Origin: Pseudomonas sp. P818
GTDB taxonomy: Bacteria > Pseudomonadota > Gammaproteobacteria > Pseudomonadales > Pseudomonadaceae
DNA length: 64,000 nucleotides
Direction: 5' to 3'
Assembly: GCF_000418555.1 (NCBI RefSeq)
Contig: NZ_ATKM01000019.1
Location: 248,001 to 312,000 of the forward strand
Shown: one piece after another, positions 52,837 to 64,000 of the stretch
How the letters are laid out: the number at the start of each line of letters is the position of its first letter
How positions within the stretch are numbered: the stretch's first letter is position 1
Notes under the pieces: generated by a model
The model's database searches: none
Seen by the model: only the letters and a program-made list of their open reading frames with translations
What the model was told of the DNA's origin: nothing
Position numbers and translations under genes: made by a program

Positions 52837-53529
52837 ATGAACATCGATCTGAAAGAAATGACCCAGCTCGCGGCCGCCTTCCGCGACCTGTTCAAGGGCT
52901 ACCACATCTCCCGCAGCGAGCCGGAGTGCTACGCCCAGCTGTCCAGCATGCAGGACCAGTATCGCGCGCTGTTCCGCGCCCTCGGCTTCGAGCTGGTGTG
53001 CGACCCGCGCGGCTTCTACTACTTCGTCCCCGAGCAGGTTGCGCCGCAGGTGAACAAGACCGCCCAGCGCCTGGCGCTGTTCACCTTCATTCTGGTGGAG
53101 CACCTGGCCGACCAGGGACGCGACCCGCTCTCCGTGCTCGACGGCGGCAGCATCGGCCGTGACGAGCTGCCGGCGCTGCTGGAGAAATACCGCGACCTGT
53201 TTCTGCAGGCCGAAGTCACCACCTTCGAGGAGCTGGAGGACAAGATCATTCGCCGACTGGTGCAGCTCGGCTTCGCCGAGGACAGCAACGGCGTATACCG
53301 CTTCCTACCGCCGATGCACCGTTTCCTCGACGTTTGCCTGTCCGTGCAGCATGACCGCGACCTGGCCGCCAGCCTGCACAGCAGCGACCTGCCGCTGCCG
53401 GCGCCGGTGCTGCTGGACGATGACGGCGACGCCGACGCGACCGCTGTCATCGATATCGAAGAATCCGAGGAAGACGCCCTGGCCCGCGCCATGGCTGAAG
53501 AACGCGCCGCACAGGAGATGGACGCATGA
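52837..53529 (+). CDS. mksE: condensin subunit MksE
   Basis: The 230-residue protein starts MNIDLKEMTQLAAAFRDLFKGYHISRSEPECYAQLSS and matches MksE/KITE-like subunits. Two winged-helix-like regions (GFYYFVPEQVAPQVNKTAQRLALF and IIRRLVQLGFAEDSNGVYRFL) are followed by a very acidic C-tail (DDDGDADATAVIDIEESEEDAL). It binds MksB and regulates the MksF ATPase. Its TGA overlaps the mksF ATG (ATGA). Confidence 0.93.
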   Translation: MNIDLKEMTQLAAAFRDLFKGYHISRSEPECYAQLSSMQDQYRALFRALGFELVCDPRGFYYFVPEQVAPQVNKTAQRLALFTFILVEHLADQGRDPLSVLDGGSIGRDELPALLEKYRDLFLQAEVTTFEELEDKIIRRLVQLGFAEDSNGVYRFLPPMHRFLDVCLSVQHDRDLAASLHSSDLPLPAPVLLDDDGDADATAVIDIEESEEDALARAMAEERAAQEMDA

Positions 53530-56357
53530 GCCAGGAACGCTACGGCATCCGCCGCTTCGCCCTGCTGAACACCGCCGGCTACAGCCTCGGCCTGTTCCCG
53601 CTGGAAAACCCGCTGTCGGTCTACGGCGCCAACAACCTGGGCAAATCCGCCTCGATCAACGCCCTGCAGTTCCCGATCCTGGCGCGCATGTCGGACATGA
53701 GCTTCGGCAAGTACAGCCTGGAAGCCTCGCGCAAGTTCTACTTCGCCAGCGACACCAGCTACATCCTCGTCGAGGTCGCCCTGCCCCATGGCCCGCACGT
53801 GATCGGCGTGGCCGGTCGCGGCCCCGGTGGCGGCTTCGGCCACCAGTTCTTCGCCTATGCCGGCGAGCTGGATCTGGAGCACTACCAGCAGAACGGCACC
53901 TGCCTGCGCCAGCGCGAACTGTTCAAGAACCTCGGCCAGGCCGGCATCACCGCCTACGAACTGAAGCCCGACGAACTGCGTCGCCTGCTGGTCGGCGGCC
54001 ACACCAGCATCCCGCTGGACCTGACCCTGATCCCGCTGCGCTCGACCAGCGAGCAGAGTCTGAAGACCTTCCGCGCCCTGTTCATCAACCTGTTGCACAT
54101 GCGCGAGATCACCGCGGCCAAGCTCAAGCAGCTGTTCCTCGATGCCTTCGAGCACAGCCTGCGTTCAGGTAGCGTCGACTATATCGCCGCGACCGAAGAA
54201 GCCTTCCGCGACGTGCGCCGCATGGAGCAGGACTACCAGGCGCTGGTCACCGCCGGCCCCTTGATCGAGGCACTGGCCTCGGGCGTGGCCCAGCGCGAAG
54301 TGCTGCGCGGCAAGCTGCATCGCCTCTCGCCGCTGCTCGACAACCTGCTCGGCACCTGGCACGACTACGCCGATGCGCGCAAGGAAGAGCTGGTGATCCA
54401 GGCCGAGCACTATCGCAACGAGCAGGACGGCCTGCAGAACGAGCAGCGCGGCGGCACGGCCGAGCTGATGCGCCTGGAGCGCGAGATCAGCGAGATCCAG
54501 CGCTGGCTGGGCGAGCTTTCCGTGCTGAAGAACCGCTTCGCCCTGGTCAACGATGCCAAAGTGCTGGAAGAGCAACTGCTCGCCGCCAAGGACGCCCACG
54601 ACGAACTGGCCGGCGCCCTGGCGCAGTCGCGGCAGTTCTCCAGCGAAGACCTGGACGAGCGCCTGCGCGACCTGGAAAAACGCCTCAAGTCGGTCAAGCA
54701 GCAGCTCGATCACGCCGACAACAACAGCTACTCGCGCCTGCGCGAGGAATTCAGCCAGCAGGACGTCGACCGTCTGATGCGCCTGTTCAACGGGCAGTTG
54801 TTCAGCCTGCCGCTGGGTGAGAAAGGCATCCAGGCCGAGGGTGACGACTGGGTCAAGGCGGTCGAAGCGGTGCTGGATCGCTTCAAGGGCGACACCTTCG
54901 CCGTGCCGGGCCTGTCCATCGACCTCAGCCATATCGAGCCCCCGGCGCTGCAGGCACTGGCCGACCGCGCCGCCCTGCGCGACCAGAAGGATCGCCTGGA
55001 GCGCGAGCTCAAGCAGCTCAAGACCCAGCAATCGGTCGCCGCCGACCGCGCCGCGAGCAAGGCCCAGGCAGAGACGTTGTACCAGGCCGTGCTGGATGCG
55101 CAGAAGGCCCTGGAAGACTTCCGCAAGAGCCAGACCCTGGCTGCCGAGGAGCCGCAGAAGCTGGAGCGCCTGGCCGAACTGGAAGGCGCCCAGGACGAAC
55201 TCAAGCGCGCCAGCGATGCCTTCGCCGAGCGCGTGCAGCAACTCTCCGCCAAGCTGCAGCTGGTCGGCCGTCAACTGGCCGATCTGGAAGCCAAGGAGCG
55301 CACCCTGGAGGACGCCCTGCGCCGTCGCCAGTTGCTGCCGGCCGACCTGCCCTTCGGTACGCCGTTCATGGACCCGGTGGACGACTCGCTGGACAACCTG
55401 CTGCCGCTGCTCAACGACTACCAGGACACCTGGCAGGCGCTGCAGCGCATCGACGGTCAGATCGAGGCGCTCTACGCCCAGGTGCGCCTGAAAGGCGTGG
55501 CCAAGTTCGACAGCGAGGACGACGTCGAGCGCCGCCTGCAACTGCTGGTCAACGCCTACGCCCACCGCCAGGACGAGGCTCTCACTCTGGCCAAGGCGCG
55601 CCGTGCAGCAGTCACCGATATCGCCCGCACCCTGCGCAATATCCGCAGCGACTACGACAATCTGGAACACCAGTTGGCGTTGTTCAACCGCGAGATCAAC
55701 AAGCGCCAGGTCTCCAACCTCTCGAGTTTCCGCATCGTCCTGGCGCCGAACAAGGAAGCCCTGCGCCATATCGATCAGATCATCCACAGTGCCGGGCAGT
55801 ACGAGGAAGGCGAAACCCTGTCGGTGTTCGACCTCTCGCAATCGGCCGAGCAGGATGCCAAAAACGAGGAAGCCAAGGACTACCTGTCGCGCCTGGTGGC
55901 GGCCAACGGCAACCAGCTGGGCCTGAAGGATCTGTTCGAGCTGGCCTTCGAGATCACCAAAGTGCACGGCCAGCCGGTGATTCACACCGATATCGATGGT
56001 GCGGCCTCCAACGGCACCACCATGACCATCAAGGCGCTGACCAACATGTACCTGTTGCTGCACCTGATGGACCGCGAGCAGGCCGGGCGCATCCGCCTGC
56101 CCTACTATCTCGACGAGGCGGCGGACATCGACGAGCGCAACCAGCAAGCGCTGATCGAAACCAGCCTGCAACTCGGTTTCGTGCCGATCCTGGCCTCGGT
56201 CAAGCCGCAGGTCTCGGCCCATGTGGCCATCGACCTGGAAGGCGGCAGCGGCCCCAACGGCATCTATATCGACGAGGCGGACTGGAAGTTCATCAAGCCA
56301 CGCGAAAGTGCCAAGGCGCAGGCGCCTCAACAGGAGGAAGCCGCCGAGCCGGCCTGA
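53526..56357 (+). CDS. mksF: condensin ATPase MksF (SMC-like)
   Basis: The 943-residue ATPase has Walker A in VYGANNLGKSASINAL (near residue 40) and long heptad coiled coils (about 300–650, e.g. LEKRLKSVKQQLDHADNNSYSRL). The C-terminal nucleotide-binding part has Walker B/D-loop-like IRLPYYLDEAADIDERNQQALIET. It loads on DNA and acts in chromosome organisation with MksB/E. The C-terminal 40 residues are Ala/Glu/Gln-rich. A piece of this 3' end is repeated downstream at 56375–56431. No mksG nuclease gene follows. Confidence 0.95.
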   Translation: MSQERYGIRRFALLNTAGYSLGLFPLENPLSVYGANNLGKSASINALQFPILARMSDMSFGKYSLEASRKFYFASDTSYILVEVALPHGPHVIGVAGRGPGGGFGHQFFAYAGELDLEHYQQNGTCLRQRELFKNLGQAGITAYELKPDELRRLLVGGHTSIPLDLTLIPLRSTSEQSLKTFRALFINLLHMREITAAKLKQLFLDAFEHSLRSGSVDYIAATEEAFRDVRRMEQDYQALVTAGPLIEALASGVAQREVLRGKLHRLSPLLDNLLGTWHDYADARKEELVIQAEHYRNEQDGLQNEQRGGTAELMRLEREISEIQRWLGELSVLKNRFALVNDAKVLEEQLLAAKDAHDELAGALAQSRQFSSEDLDERLRDLEKRLKSVKQQLDHADNNSYSRLREEFSQQDVDRLMRLFNGQLFSLPLGEKGIQAEGDDWVKAVEAVLDRFKGDTFAVPGLSIDLSHIEPPALQALADRAALRDQKDRLERELKQLKTQQSVAADRAASKAQAETLYQAVLDAQKALEDFRKSQTLAAEEPQKLERLAELEGAQDELKRASDAFAERVQQLSAKLQLVGRQLADLEAKERTLEDALRRRQLLPADLPFGTPFMDPVDDSLDNLLPLLNDYQDTWQALQRIDGQIEALYAQVRLKGVAKFDSEDDVERRLQLLVNAYAHRQDEALTLAKARRAAVTDIARTLRNIRSDYDNLEHQLALFNREINKRQVSNLSSFRIVLAPNKEALRHIDQIIHSAGQYEEGETLSVFDLSQSAEQDAKNEEAKDYLSRLVAANGNQLGLKDLFELAFEITKVHGQPVIHTDIDGAASNGTTMTIKALTNMYLLLHLMDREQAGRIRLPYYLDEAADIDERNQQALIETSLQLGFVPILASVKPQVSAHVAIDLEGGSGPNGIYIDEADWKFIKPRESAKAQAPQQEEAAEPA

Positions 56358-56362
56358 ACGCA

Positions 56363-56460
56363 TCGCGGCTGAAGCATGTGGCCATCGACCTGGAACGAGG
56401 CGGACTGGAAGTTCATCAAGCCACGCGAAAGCCGCCGACGGCATTCCGCTTCAGCCGCGA
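56363..56460. repeat. palindromic repeat carrying a rearranged copy of the mksF 3' end
   Basis: A perfect 13-bp inverted pair (TCGCGGCTGAAGC at 56363–56375 and GCTTCAGCCGCGA at 56448–56460) frames a 57-bp copy at 56375–56431. The copy equals mksF 56220–56240 joined to 56273–56308, so 32 bp are absent. It has no function as coding DNA because mksF has already stopped. Confidence 0.85.
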
Positions 56461-56476
56461 GCTTTTATAGCTGCAA

Positions 56477-56511
56477 AATGAAAGGGGCCGCTCACTGCGG
56501 CCCCTTTCATT
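56477..56511. terminator. bidirectional terminator between mksF and the MCE gene
   Basis: AATGAAAGGGGCCGC and GCGGCCCCTTTCATT form a 15-bp stem with a 5-nt loop. T-runs occur on both sides, so it can end both convergent transcripts. Confidence 0.85.
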
Positions 56512-56523
56512 TCCATGATCGTC

Positions 56524-58827
56524 TTACTGCTCCAGCACGATCTTCGGCGCCCATTGCATCCAGGCTTCCTGCGGCTCGTCGAACAGCGCGAAGGTCTGCC
56601 CCGGCTGGGCTGGCCCGCCCATCTCCGGATTATTCGGCGTAGCGAACGCGATGCCACCTTCGAGCAAGGCCTCCAGTGACTCGGTGCGCACCTTCACGCC
56701 CTTGAACAACCCGGCATCCACACCAATCCCGCTGGCATTCCAGAAGCGGCTGCCCGAACGCACCAGCGGCGCATAGCGTGGCTCGATCAACACATGGATC
56801 AGCACCCGATCCGAGGTTGGCCCCAGTTCGAAATCCACCACCTTGCCCACCGGCACCTCGCGGTAGCTGACGATCACCCCCGGCTTGATCGAACCACGCC
56901 GCGGTGCGCTCAGCACCAGTCGTAAGCCTTCCTCGCGCACCGCCTGATTCGGCGCACTGGCCAGGGCAACGAACTCGGTACGCCGCGCGCCCCTCTGCCC
57001 AGCAGGCTGGACTTCCAGATACTGACCACTGACCAGCGTGCCGAGGTTCGCTGCGCGGGTCAGACTCAACTCCGGCTTCACCACCCAGAAGCGCGATCCC
57101 TCGCGGGCGATCTGCTCGGCGGCCTGGGTGATGCGCACATTCAGGATCACCGCCTGCAGGTCATCGGTCAGGCTAAGGTTCTCTACCTTGCCGACCTCCA
57201 GGCCCTTGTAGCGCACCAGGGTGCCGGGCTGCAGGCCATCGCCGTCCGCGACCCGGATGCTGATCTGCTGCCCCAGTTGCAAGGCGCTGTCGCGATCCGC
57301 ATGCAGGGCGAAACGCTGCACCTGGCGATCCGACCGGACTGCCTGCAAATCAGGGGTTTCGAAGGCAATACCACCGGACAGCAGGGTCTGCAACGACTCG
57401 CTCTTGACCTCGACACCGGAAAGGCCGCCTTTGAGGGTGATGCCGCTGGCATTCCAGAAGCGCGTGGAGGTATTCACCAGGTGCACATAGTCCGGCTCGA
57501 TATGCACGCCCAGCACGACTTGGCTGTTGTCACGCGCCAACTGGAAACTCTGCACCGAGCCCACCTTGATCTGCTTGTAAAGAACCGGACTGCCCACCTC
57601 GATGGAACCAAGCTGATCGGTGAACAACACCAGATGCAGACCGGGCGCCCCCAGGTCCAAGGGTGGTGCCTTGCTGCGCGCGACGAAATTGCGCGCTGGT
57701 GGCTTACCCTTCTCGCCCGGCCGCACAGCGATGTAGTTACCCTTGACCAAAGCTTCGAGACCAGTGATGCCGGCCAGGGAAATGGACGGCTTGACTACCC
57801 AGAACTCCGAACCCTCGACCAGGTATTCCTCGGCCAATGGGTTGATGGTCAGCTCGGCTGTAGCGCTGTTGAGGTCGCGATCAACCTTCAAGGTTTTCAG
57901 CGAACCGACCTGGATGCCCTTGTACATCACCGGCGTGCGGCCTTCCTGAAGCCCCTCGAAATCGCTCAGCGTCACCACGACCTTGATCCCGGCCTGGGCC
58001 TCGTCGTAGTCCTCGTAAAGGCGGAACGGCAACGCAGGGTCGGTGGGGGGGCTGTCCTTGCGATGTTCAGGCGTGGCGAAGGCGATACCACCAGCGACGA
58101 TGCTGGCCAACGACTCACTGCGCAGTTTGAAGCCGGACAAGTCAGCATCGACGCTGATACCACTGGCGTTCCAGAAGCGTGTGTGCTTTCTCACCAGATG
58201 GGCATATTTCGGTTCGATGAAGACCTTCACCTCGACGGTGCTCTGGTCCTCACCCAAGGTGTAGCTCTTGACCTGCCCCACCTGGATCTGTCGATAAAAA
58301 ACCGGGCTGTCACGATTGAGCGAACCCAGCCGCTCGGCCTTGAGCGTGATGTGCAAACCCGGCACGTCATCACTCATGGGCGGCTCTTGCGCCAATGCGG
58401 TGAAGCTGCGTGTCGTGTCTCCCGCGCCGGGACTGAAGGTGATGTAGTTGCCTGAAACCAGCGTCTCCAGGCCACTGATACCGGCAAGGCTGACATTTGG
58501 CTTGACCAGCCAGAAACGCGTGCCGCTGCGCAGGTACTGTTCAAGCTCCTGGTTCACTTCCAGCTTGGCCACGACGCCCCGATTCTTCTCGCTGGTATCG
58601 AGACTGATGTCCGTTACCTTGCCGACGGCCATACCCTTGTACATCAGCTCGGTTTTACTGGCCTGAATGCCCTCGCCGCTGGCAAAAATCAGTTCGACCT
58701 GAATGCCGGCGTCGCTGTAAGCACGCCAAGCCAGCCAGCCGCCGATCAGCAGCGCAATCAGAGGCAAAACCCAGATGGCCGACCAGTTCGAAGCGGGACG
58801 CGTCTTGGCCAGAGGAAGGTCAGTCAT
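56524..58827 (-). CDS. six-MCE-domain intermembrane transport protein, PqiB/LetB-like
   Basis: The 767-residue protein has one N-terminal membrane anchor (WSAIWVLPLIALLIGGWLAW). It then has six MCE repeats, each with a YKG/YRQ-VGKV core: YKGMAVGKV, YRQIQVGQV, YKGIQVGSL, YKQIKVGSV, YKGLEVGKV and YREVPVGKV. MCE rings stack into a periplasmic tube that carries lipids between membranes. E. coli PqiB has three and LetB seven, so this is an intermediate. It is coupled by overlap to the second PqiA-like gene, forming a pqiAAB-type operon. Confidence 0.92.
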   Translation of the reverse strand: MTDLPLAKTRPASNWSAIWVLPLIALLIGGWLAWRAYSDAGIQVELIFASGEGIQASKTELMYKGMAVGKVTDISLDTSEKNRGVVAKLEVNQELEQYLRSGTRFWLVKPNVSLAGISGLETLVSGNYITFSPGAGDTTRSFTALAQEPPMSDDVPGLHITLKAERLGSLNRDSPVFYRQIQVGQVKSYTLGEDQSTVEVKVFIEPKYAHLVRKHTRFWNASGISVDADLSGFKLRSESLASIVAGGIAFATPEHRKDSPPTDPALPFRLYEDYDEAQAGIKVVVTLSDFEGLQEGRTPVMYKGIQVGSLKTLKVDRDLNSATAELTINPLAEEYLVEGSEFWVVKPSISLAGITGLEALVKGNYIAVRPGEKGKPPARNFVARSKAPPLDLGAPGLHLVLFTDQLGSIEVGSPVLYKQIKVGSVQSFQLARDNSQVVLGVHIEPDYVHLVNTSTRFWNASGITLKGGLSGVEVKSESLQTLLSGGIAFETPDLQAVRSDRQVQRFALHADRDSALQLGQQISIRVADGDGLQPGTLVRYKGLEVGKVENLSLTDDLQAVILNVRITQAAEQIAREGSRFWVVKPELSLTRAANLGTLVSGQYLEVQPAGQRGARRTEFVALASAPNQAVREEGLRLVLSAPRRGSIKPGVIVSYREVPVGKVVDFELGPTSDRVLIHVLIEPRYAPLVRSGSRFWNASGIGVDAGLFKGVKVRTESLEALLEGGIAFATPNNPEMGGPAQPGQTFALFDEPQEAWMQWAPKIVLEQ

Positions 58828-59437
58828 GGTCGGTTTCCGTGTTATCCCAGATAAGGCGAGGGTCGAAAGTCAGTGCAGCCAGCATGGTCAGGATCACCAC
58901 ACTGGCAAAGGCAGCAGCACCGGCCCCAGCCGTGATACTGGCCAGGCTGCCAAAATTCACTACTGCAACCAGGATCGCGATGACGAAGATGTCGAGCATC
59001 GACCAACGGCCGATCCACTCGATGAAGCGGTACATGAGGATACGCTGGCGCGCCGTCATCGGCAGATGGCGCTGCACCGAATACAGCAGCAGCGCAATAC
59101 CCACCAGTTTGAACGTGGGCACCAGAATGCTGGCGATGAACACCACCGCAGCGATCGGCAGCATGCCAAGGTGAACGAGTTCAACCACACCGCCCATGAT
59201 GGTCGCTGGCGCCCCTTTGCCCAAACTGTTGACCGTCATGATCGGCAGCAGATTGGCCGGGATATAGAGAATCGCCGACGTCAGCAGCAAGGCCCAGGTG
59301 CGCACCAGGCTATTGGGGCGACGCGCATGTATTTGCCCGCCGCAGCGACTGCAGTACTGATGCCTGACTCCCTCTTCGACCGAGTTGAGCTGGTGGCACT
59401 CATGGCAGACAAGCAGCCCTGCATCAATCGCCCGCAT
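58820..59437 (-). CDS. PqiA-like inner-membrane protein, second half
   Basis: The 205-residue protein has a zinc-ribbon-like N-terminus (CHECHQL and CSRCGGQIHARRPNS) and four membrane helices. The family segment is ALLLTSAILYIPANLLPIMTVNSLGKGAPATIMGGVVELV, split here in description to stay short. It matches one half of two-domain PqiA/LetA. It overlaps the first half gene by 14 bp and the MCE gene by 8 bp. It is proposed to move lipid from the inner membrane into the MCE tube. Confidence 0.9.
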   Translation of the reverse strand: MRAIDAGLLVCHECHQLNSVEEGVRHQYCSRCGGQIHARRPNSLVRTWALLLTSAILYIPANLLPIMTVNSLGKGAPATIMGGVVELVHLGMLPIAAVVFIASILVPTFKLVGIALLLYSVQRHLPMTARQRILMYRFIEWIGRWSMLDIFVIAILVAVVNFGSLASITAGAGAAAFASVVILTMLAALTFDPRLIWDNTETDHD

Positions 59438-60083
59438 GAATGTTCTCCCCGGACAGCGCTTCCCAGATCTGATGTGGCGACATGGTCACCTCTAGCCACA
59501 CCTGCACCAGAAGCAATGCGATAAAGCAGAACAAGCCCAGACCGAGGCTAAGATCGGCCAGGTCCATCAACTTCACCATCGCCACCAGAATGCCCATCAG
59601 GTAGACCTCAAGCATTCCCCACTCGCGCATGTGGTGATAGATCCGGTAGAGCAAAAGACCATAGCTACGCCCGAAGTCGAGGCGGATGCTCAACAGAACC
59701 AGCAACTGACAGAGCAGCTTGAGCAGCGGCACCGCCATGCTGCACAGAAACACCACCACGGCGATGCCTTGCATACCGCTCTCGTACAGACCGAGCACGC
59801 CACTCCAGACAGTGTCCTGCGAAATTTGGCCCAGCAGATTGAGCTGCATGATCGGCAGAAAGTTCGCCGGGACATACAGCAGTAAAGCGGTCAGCACCAA
59901 TGCCATGCTGCGTCGCACCACATGATGCCGATGGCTGAACAGCTCGTAGCCACAACGCGGACATTCGGCACTTTCGCCATCCTGCAGCAACGGCTTGCGC
60001 ATCAATAGATCGCACTCGTGACAAGCGACCAGTTGCTCGAGCGGTAAGGATGACAAGGCGGGTTCGGACGGCGAGTCAGACAT
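59424..60083 (-). CDS. PqiA-like inner-membrane protein, first half
   Basis: The 219-residue protein has zinc-binding CHECDLLMRKP and CPRCGYELFSH segments. Four helices follow, starting ALVLTALLLYVPANFLPIM, the PqiA-family signature. It is the first gene of the three-gene pqi-like operon and is separate from the second half. E. coli PqiA and LetA fuse these two modules in one chain of about 420 residues. Products should form a heterodimer in the inner membrane. Confidence 0.9.
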   Translation of the reverse strand: MSDSPSEPALSSLPLEQLVACHECDLLMRKPLLQDGESAECPRCGYELFSHRHHVVRRSMALVLTALLLYVPANFLPIMQLNLLGQISQDTVWSGVLGLYESGMQGIAVVVFLCSMAVPLLKLLCQLLVLLSIRLDFGRSYGLLLYRIYHHMREWGMLEVYLMGILVAMVKLMDLADLSLGLGLFCFIALLLVQVWLEVTMSPHQIWEALSGENIHAGD

Positions 60084-60199
60084 GAAAGTCCCCTGCAGAA
60101 TTCGCGCATTCTACCTGAGCACCGTAAAAGGCCGACATGCCTGCTTTAGGGTAGCCGCTCGCCTGCTGCCACATTTACAACTTTCCCGAGCGCAAAGAA

Positions 60200-60233
60200 G
60201 AAACCCCAGACCGCGTTAGCGATCTGGGGTTTC
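60200..60233 (-). terminator. terminator of the rRNA operon
   Basis: GAAACCCCAGA pairs with TCTGGGGTTTC over 11 bp around a 12-nt loop on the minus strand, just past 5S rRNA. It is the usual rrn terminator; a short T-run follows. Confidence 0.85.
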
Positions 60234-60240
60234 GTATAGG

Positions 60241-60358
60241 AGCTTGACGATGACCTACTCTCACATGGTGAAGCACCACACTACCATCGGCGATGCGTCG
60301 TTTCACTTCTGAGTTCGGGATGGGATCAGGTGGTTCCAACGCTCTATGGTCGTCAAGC
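60241..60358 (-). rRNA. 5S ribosomal RNA
   Basis: The minus strand begins GCTTGACGACCATAGAGCG and contains AACTCAGAAGTGAAACGACG and CGCCGATGGTAGTGTGG. It ends GAGAGTAGGTCATCGTCAAGC, whose ends pair as the terminal stem. This is the typical Pseudomonas 5S of about 118–120 nt. It closes the rRNA operon. Confidence 0.97.
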
Positions 60359-60495
60359 AATTCGGTTGGGATCTCGCGATGAGGCGCTATCCCTTGGATA
60401 CGTGATAGAGGCTTGTAGCTCTCGCAAATTTTCGGCTTTCTGTCGACTTCACCATCGACACCCTCTGCCTGAGAGCAGATTGTTTGGGTGTTATA

Positions 60496-63387
<2,892 letters not shown>

Positions 63388-63525
63388 ATATAACCCCAAG
63401 CAATCTGGTTACTGTCTCAATCGTGAAGACGACATTCGCCGAAAATTTGCGTCTTGAGAACTACAAATTTTGCCTTGATTAACAACGTGCAGTGAAACAC
63501 GCTGTTAGTCACTTCTATCACATAT

Positions 63526-63542
63526 CCAAATTTTTAAAGAAC
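63526..63542 (-). promoter_or_regulatory. boxA-like antitermination element in the 16S–23S spacer
   Basis: The minus strand reads GTTCTTTAAAAATTTGG, containing the boxA-like TTCTTTAAA that precedes 23S in Pseudomonas rRNA operons. It recruits Nus factors. Confidence 0.55.
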
Positions 63543-63641
63543 GATTTTCTTACCGGTCAAAAGACCAGAAATCAGCACTCACCAGGTCTACCCTGAAGCG
63601 CTCATTTCTGAACTCTTTCCTTCACCGCAACGCGTAGAGAG

Positions 63642-63717
63642 TGGTGGAGCCAAGCGGGATCGAACCGCTGACCTCCTGCGTGCAAAGCAGGCGCTCTCCC
63701 AGCTGAGCTATGGCCCC
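63642..63717 (-). tRNA. tRNA-Ala (anticodon TGC)
   Basis: A 76-nt cloverleaf starts GGGGCCATAGCTCAGCTGGG and ends GCTCCACCA. The anticodon stem-loop CTGCTTTGCACGCAG gives the TGC anticodon. CCA is encoded. It lies between 16S and 23S, next to tRNA-Ile. Confidence 0.97.
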
Positions 63718-63739
63718 GTAATCTTCTGCACCAAGCAAT

Positions 63740-63816
<77 letters not shown>

Positions 63817-63901
63817 ATAACAGGGTCGCGTTACAGCATCGTCTTCGACTATGAATCAAGCAATTCGTGTGGGAACTTATGAAGAAGCTGATGTCTTCGA
63901 T

Positions 63902-64000
<99 letters not shown>

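Noticed and set aside
51121..53103. A 660-codon minus-strand frame opposite mksB and mksE
   Set aside because: It crosses two real genes and an intergenic hairpin, and its product is low complexity.
54165..56444. A 759-codon minus-strand frame opposite mksF
   Set aside because: Antisense of a coiled-coil SMC-like gene; repeated Leu/Gln/Val content is the antisense signature, not a protein family.
56358..56523. A fourth mks gene (mksG) after mksF
   Set aside because: Only a repeat, an mksF fragment and a terminator are present before the convergent MCE gene.

Overview
This 64 kb window is GC-rich chromosomal DNA from a gamma-proteobacterium, almost certainly a Pseudomonas. Gene content and order (tsaB/adk/ppc, pcs, the carboxylesterase–AMP-ligase–rhlB run, the norR/fhp pair with its small membrane gene and nnrS, holD–rimI, mksBEF, and pqi genes beside a ribosomal RNA operon) match blocks remembered from P. 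aeruginosa PAO1. The blocks are shuffled and interspersed with repeat families that I associate with the P. mendocina/P. oleovorans group. The species group is inference; the genus is well supported. No prophage, insertion sequence, CRISPR array or transposase gene was seen.

Layout. 1–4.4 kb (minus): an extensin-like protein cut by the window edge, a DUF72 protein, a small conserved protein, tsaB, an HAD-type acid phosphatase and adk. 4.6–7.2 kb: ppc. 7.4–9.4 kb (plus): a small conserved protein, then a DUF4398 lipoprotein with the OmpA-like lipoprotein gene lptF. 9.44–10.21 kb: a 771-bp noncoding quasi-palindrome. 10.3–11.9 kb: a secreted M28 aminopeptidase. 12.2–14.4 kb: a coupled operon yejK–PPK2-like kinase–membrane glutaredoxin. 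14.4–17 kb (minus): a GST, pcs overlapping a GIY-YIG gene, and an NTF2-like protein. 17.1 kb: a GlxA-type regulator. 18.1–22.3 kb (minus): the aapJQMP amino-acid ABC transporter. 22.8–31 kb (plus): carboxylesterase, acyl-CoA ligase, a GGDEF protein, an M19 dipeptidase, rhlB, dauA and a membrane protein. 31–33.5 kb: polB. 33.6–35.3 kb: truncated globin, FKBP and a methyltransferase.

35.4–39.8 kb is a nitric-oxide response module. norR is divergent from fhp, a small membrane protein gene and nnrS; three NorR-like half-palindromic sites and a sigma54-like promoter lie between. 39.9–42.1 kb (minus): LysR regulator–holD–rimI. 42.2–45.2 kb (plus): an AtuA-family (DUF1446) gene, its small ferredoxin-fold partner and a CitMHS citrate-type transporter, probably controlled by the divergent LysR protein. 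45.3–47.8 kb (minus): the two carboxy(nor)spermidine polyamine genes. 48–51.2 kb (minus): three exported proteins of unknown function that share an N-terminal motif. 51.5–56.4 kb (plus): the mksB-mksE-mksF condensin without mksG. 56.5–60.1 kb (minus): two half-size PqiA proteins and a six-MCE-domain PqiB/LetB-like protein. 60.2–64 kb (minus strand, reading right to left): an rRNA operon, 16S (partial)–tRNA-Ile–tRNA-Ala–23S–5S–terminator.

The most unusual structures are the long quasi-palindrome at 9.4–10.2 kb, the three-gene exported-protein operon at 48–51 kb, the duplicated fragment of mksF held inside a palindromic repeat just after that gene, and the NorR operator array. Family names rest on motif recognition and memory of homologues, because no database search was possible.
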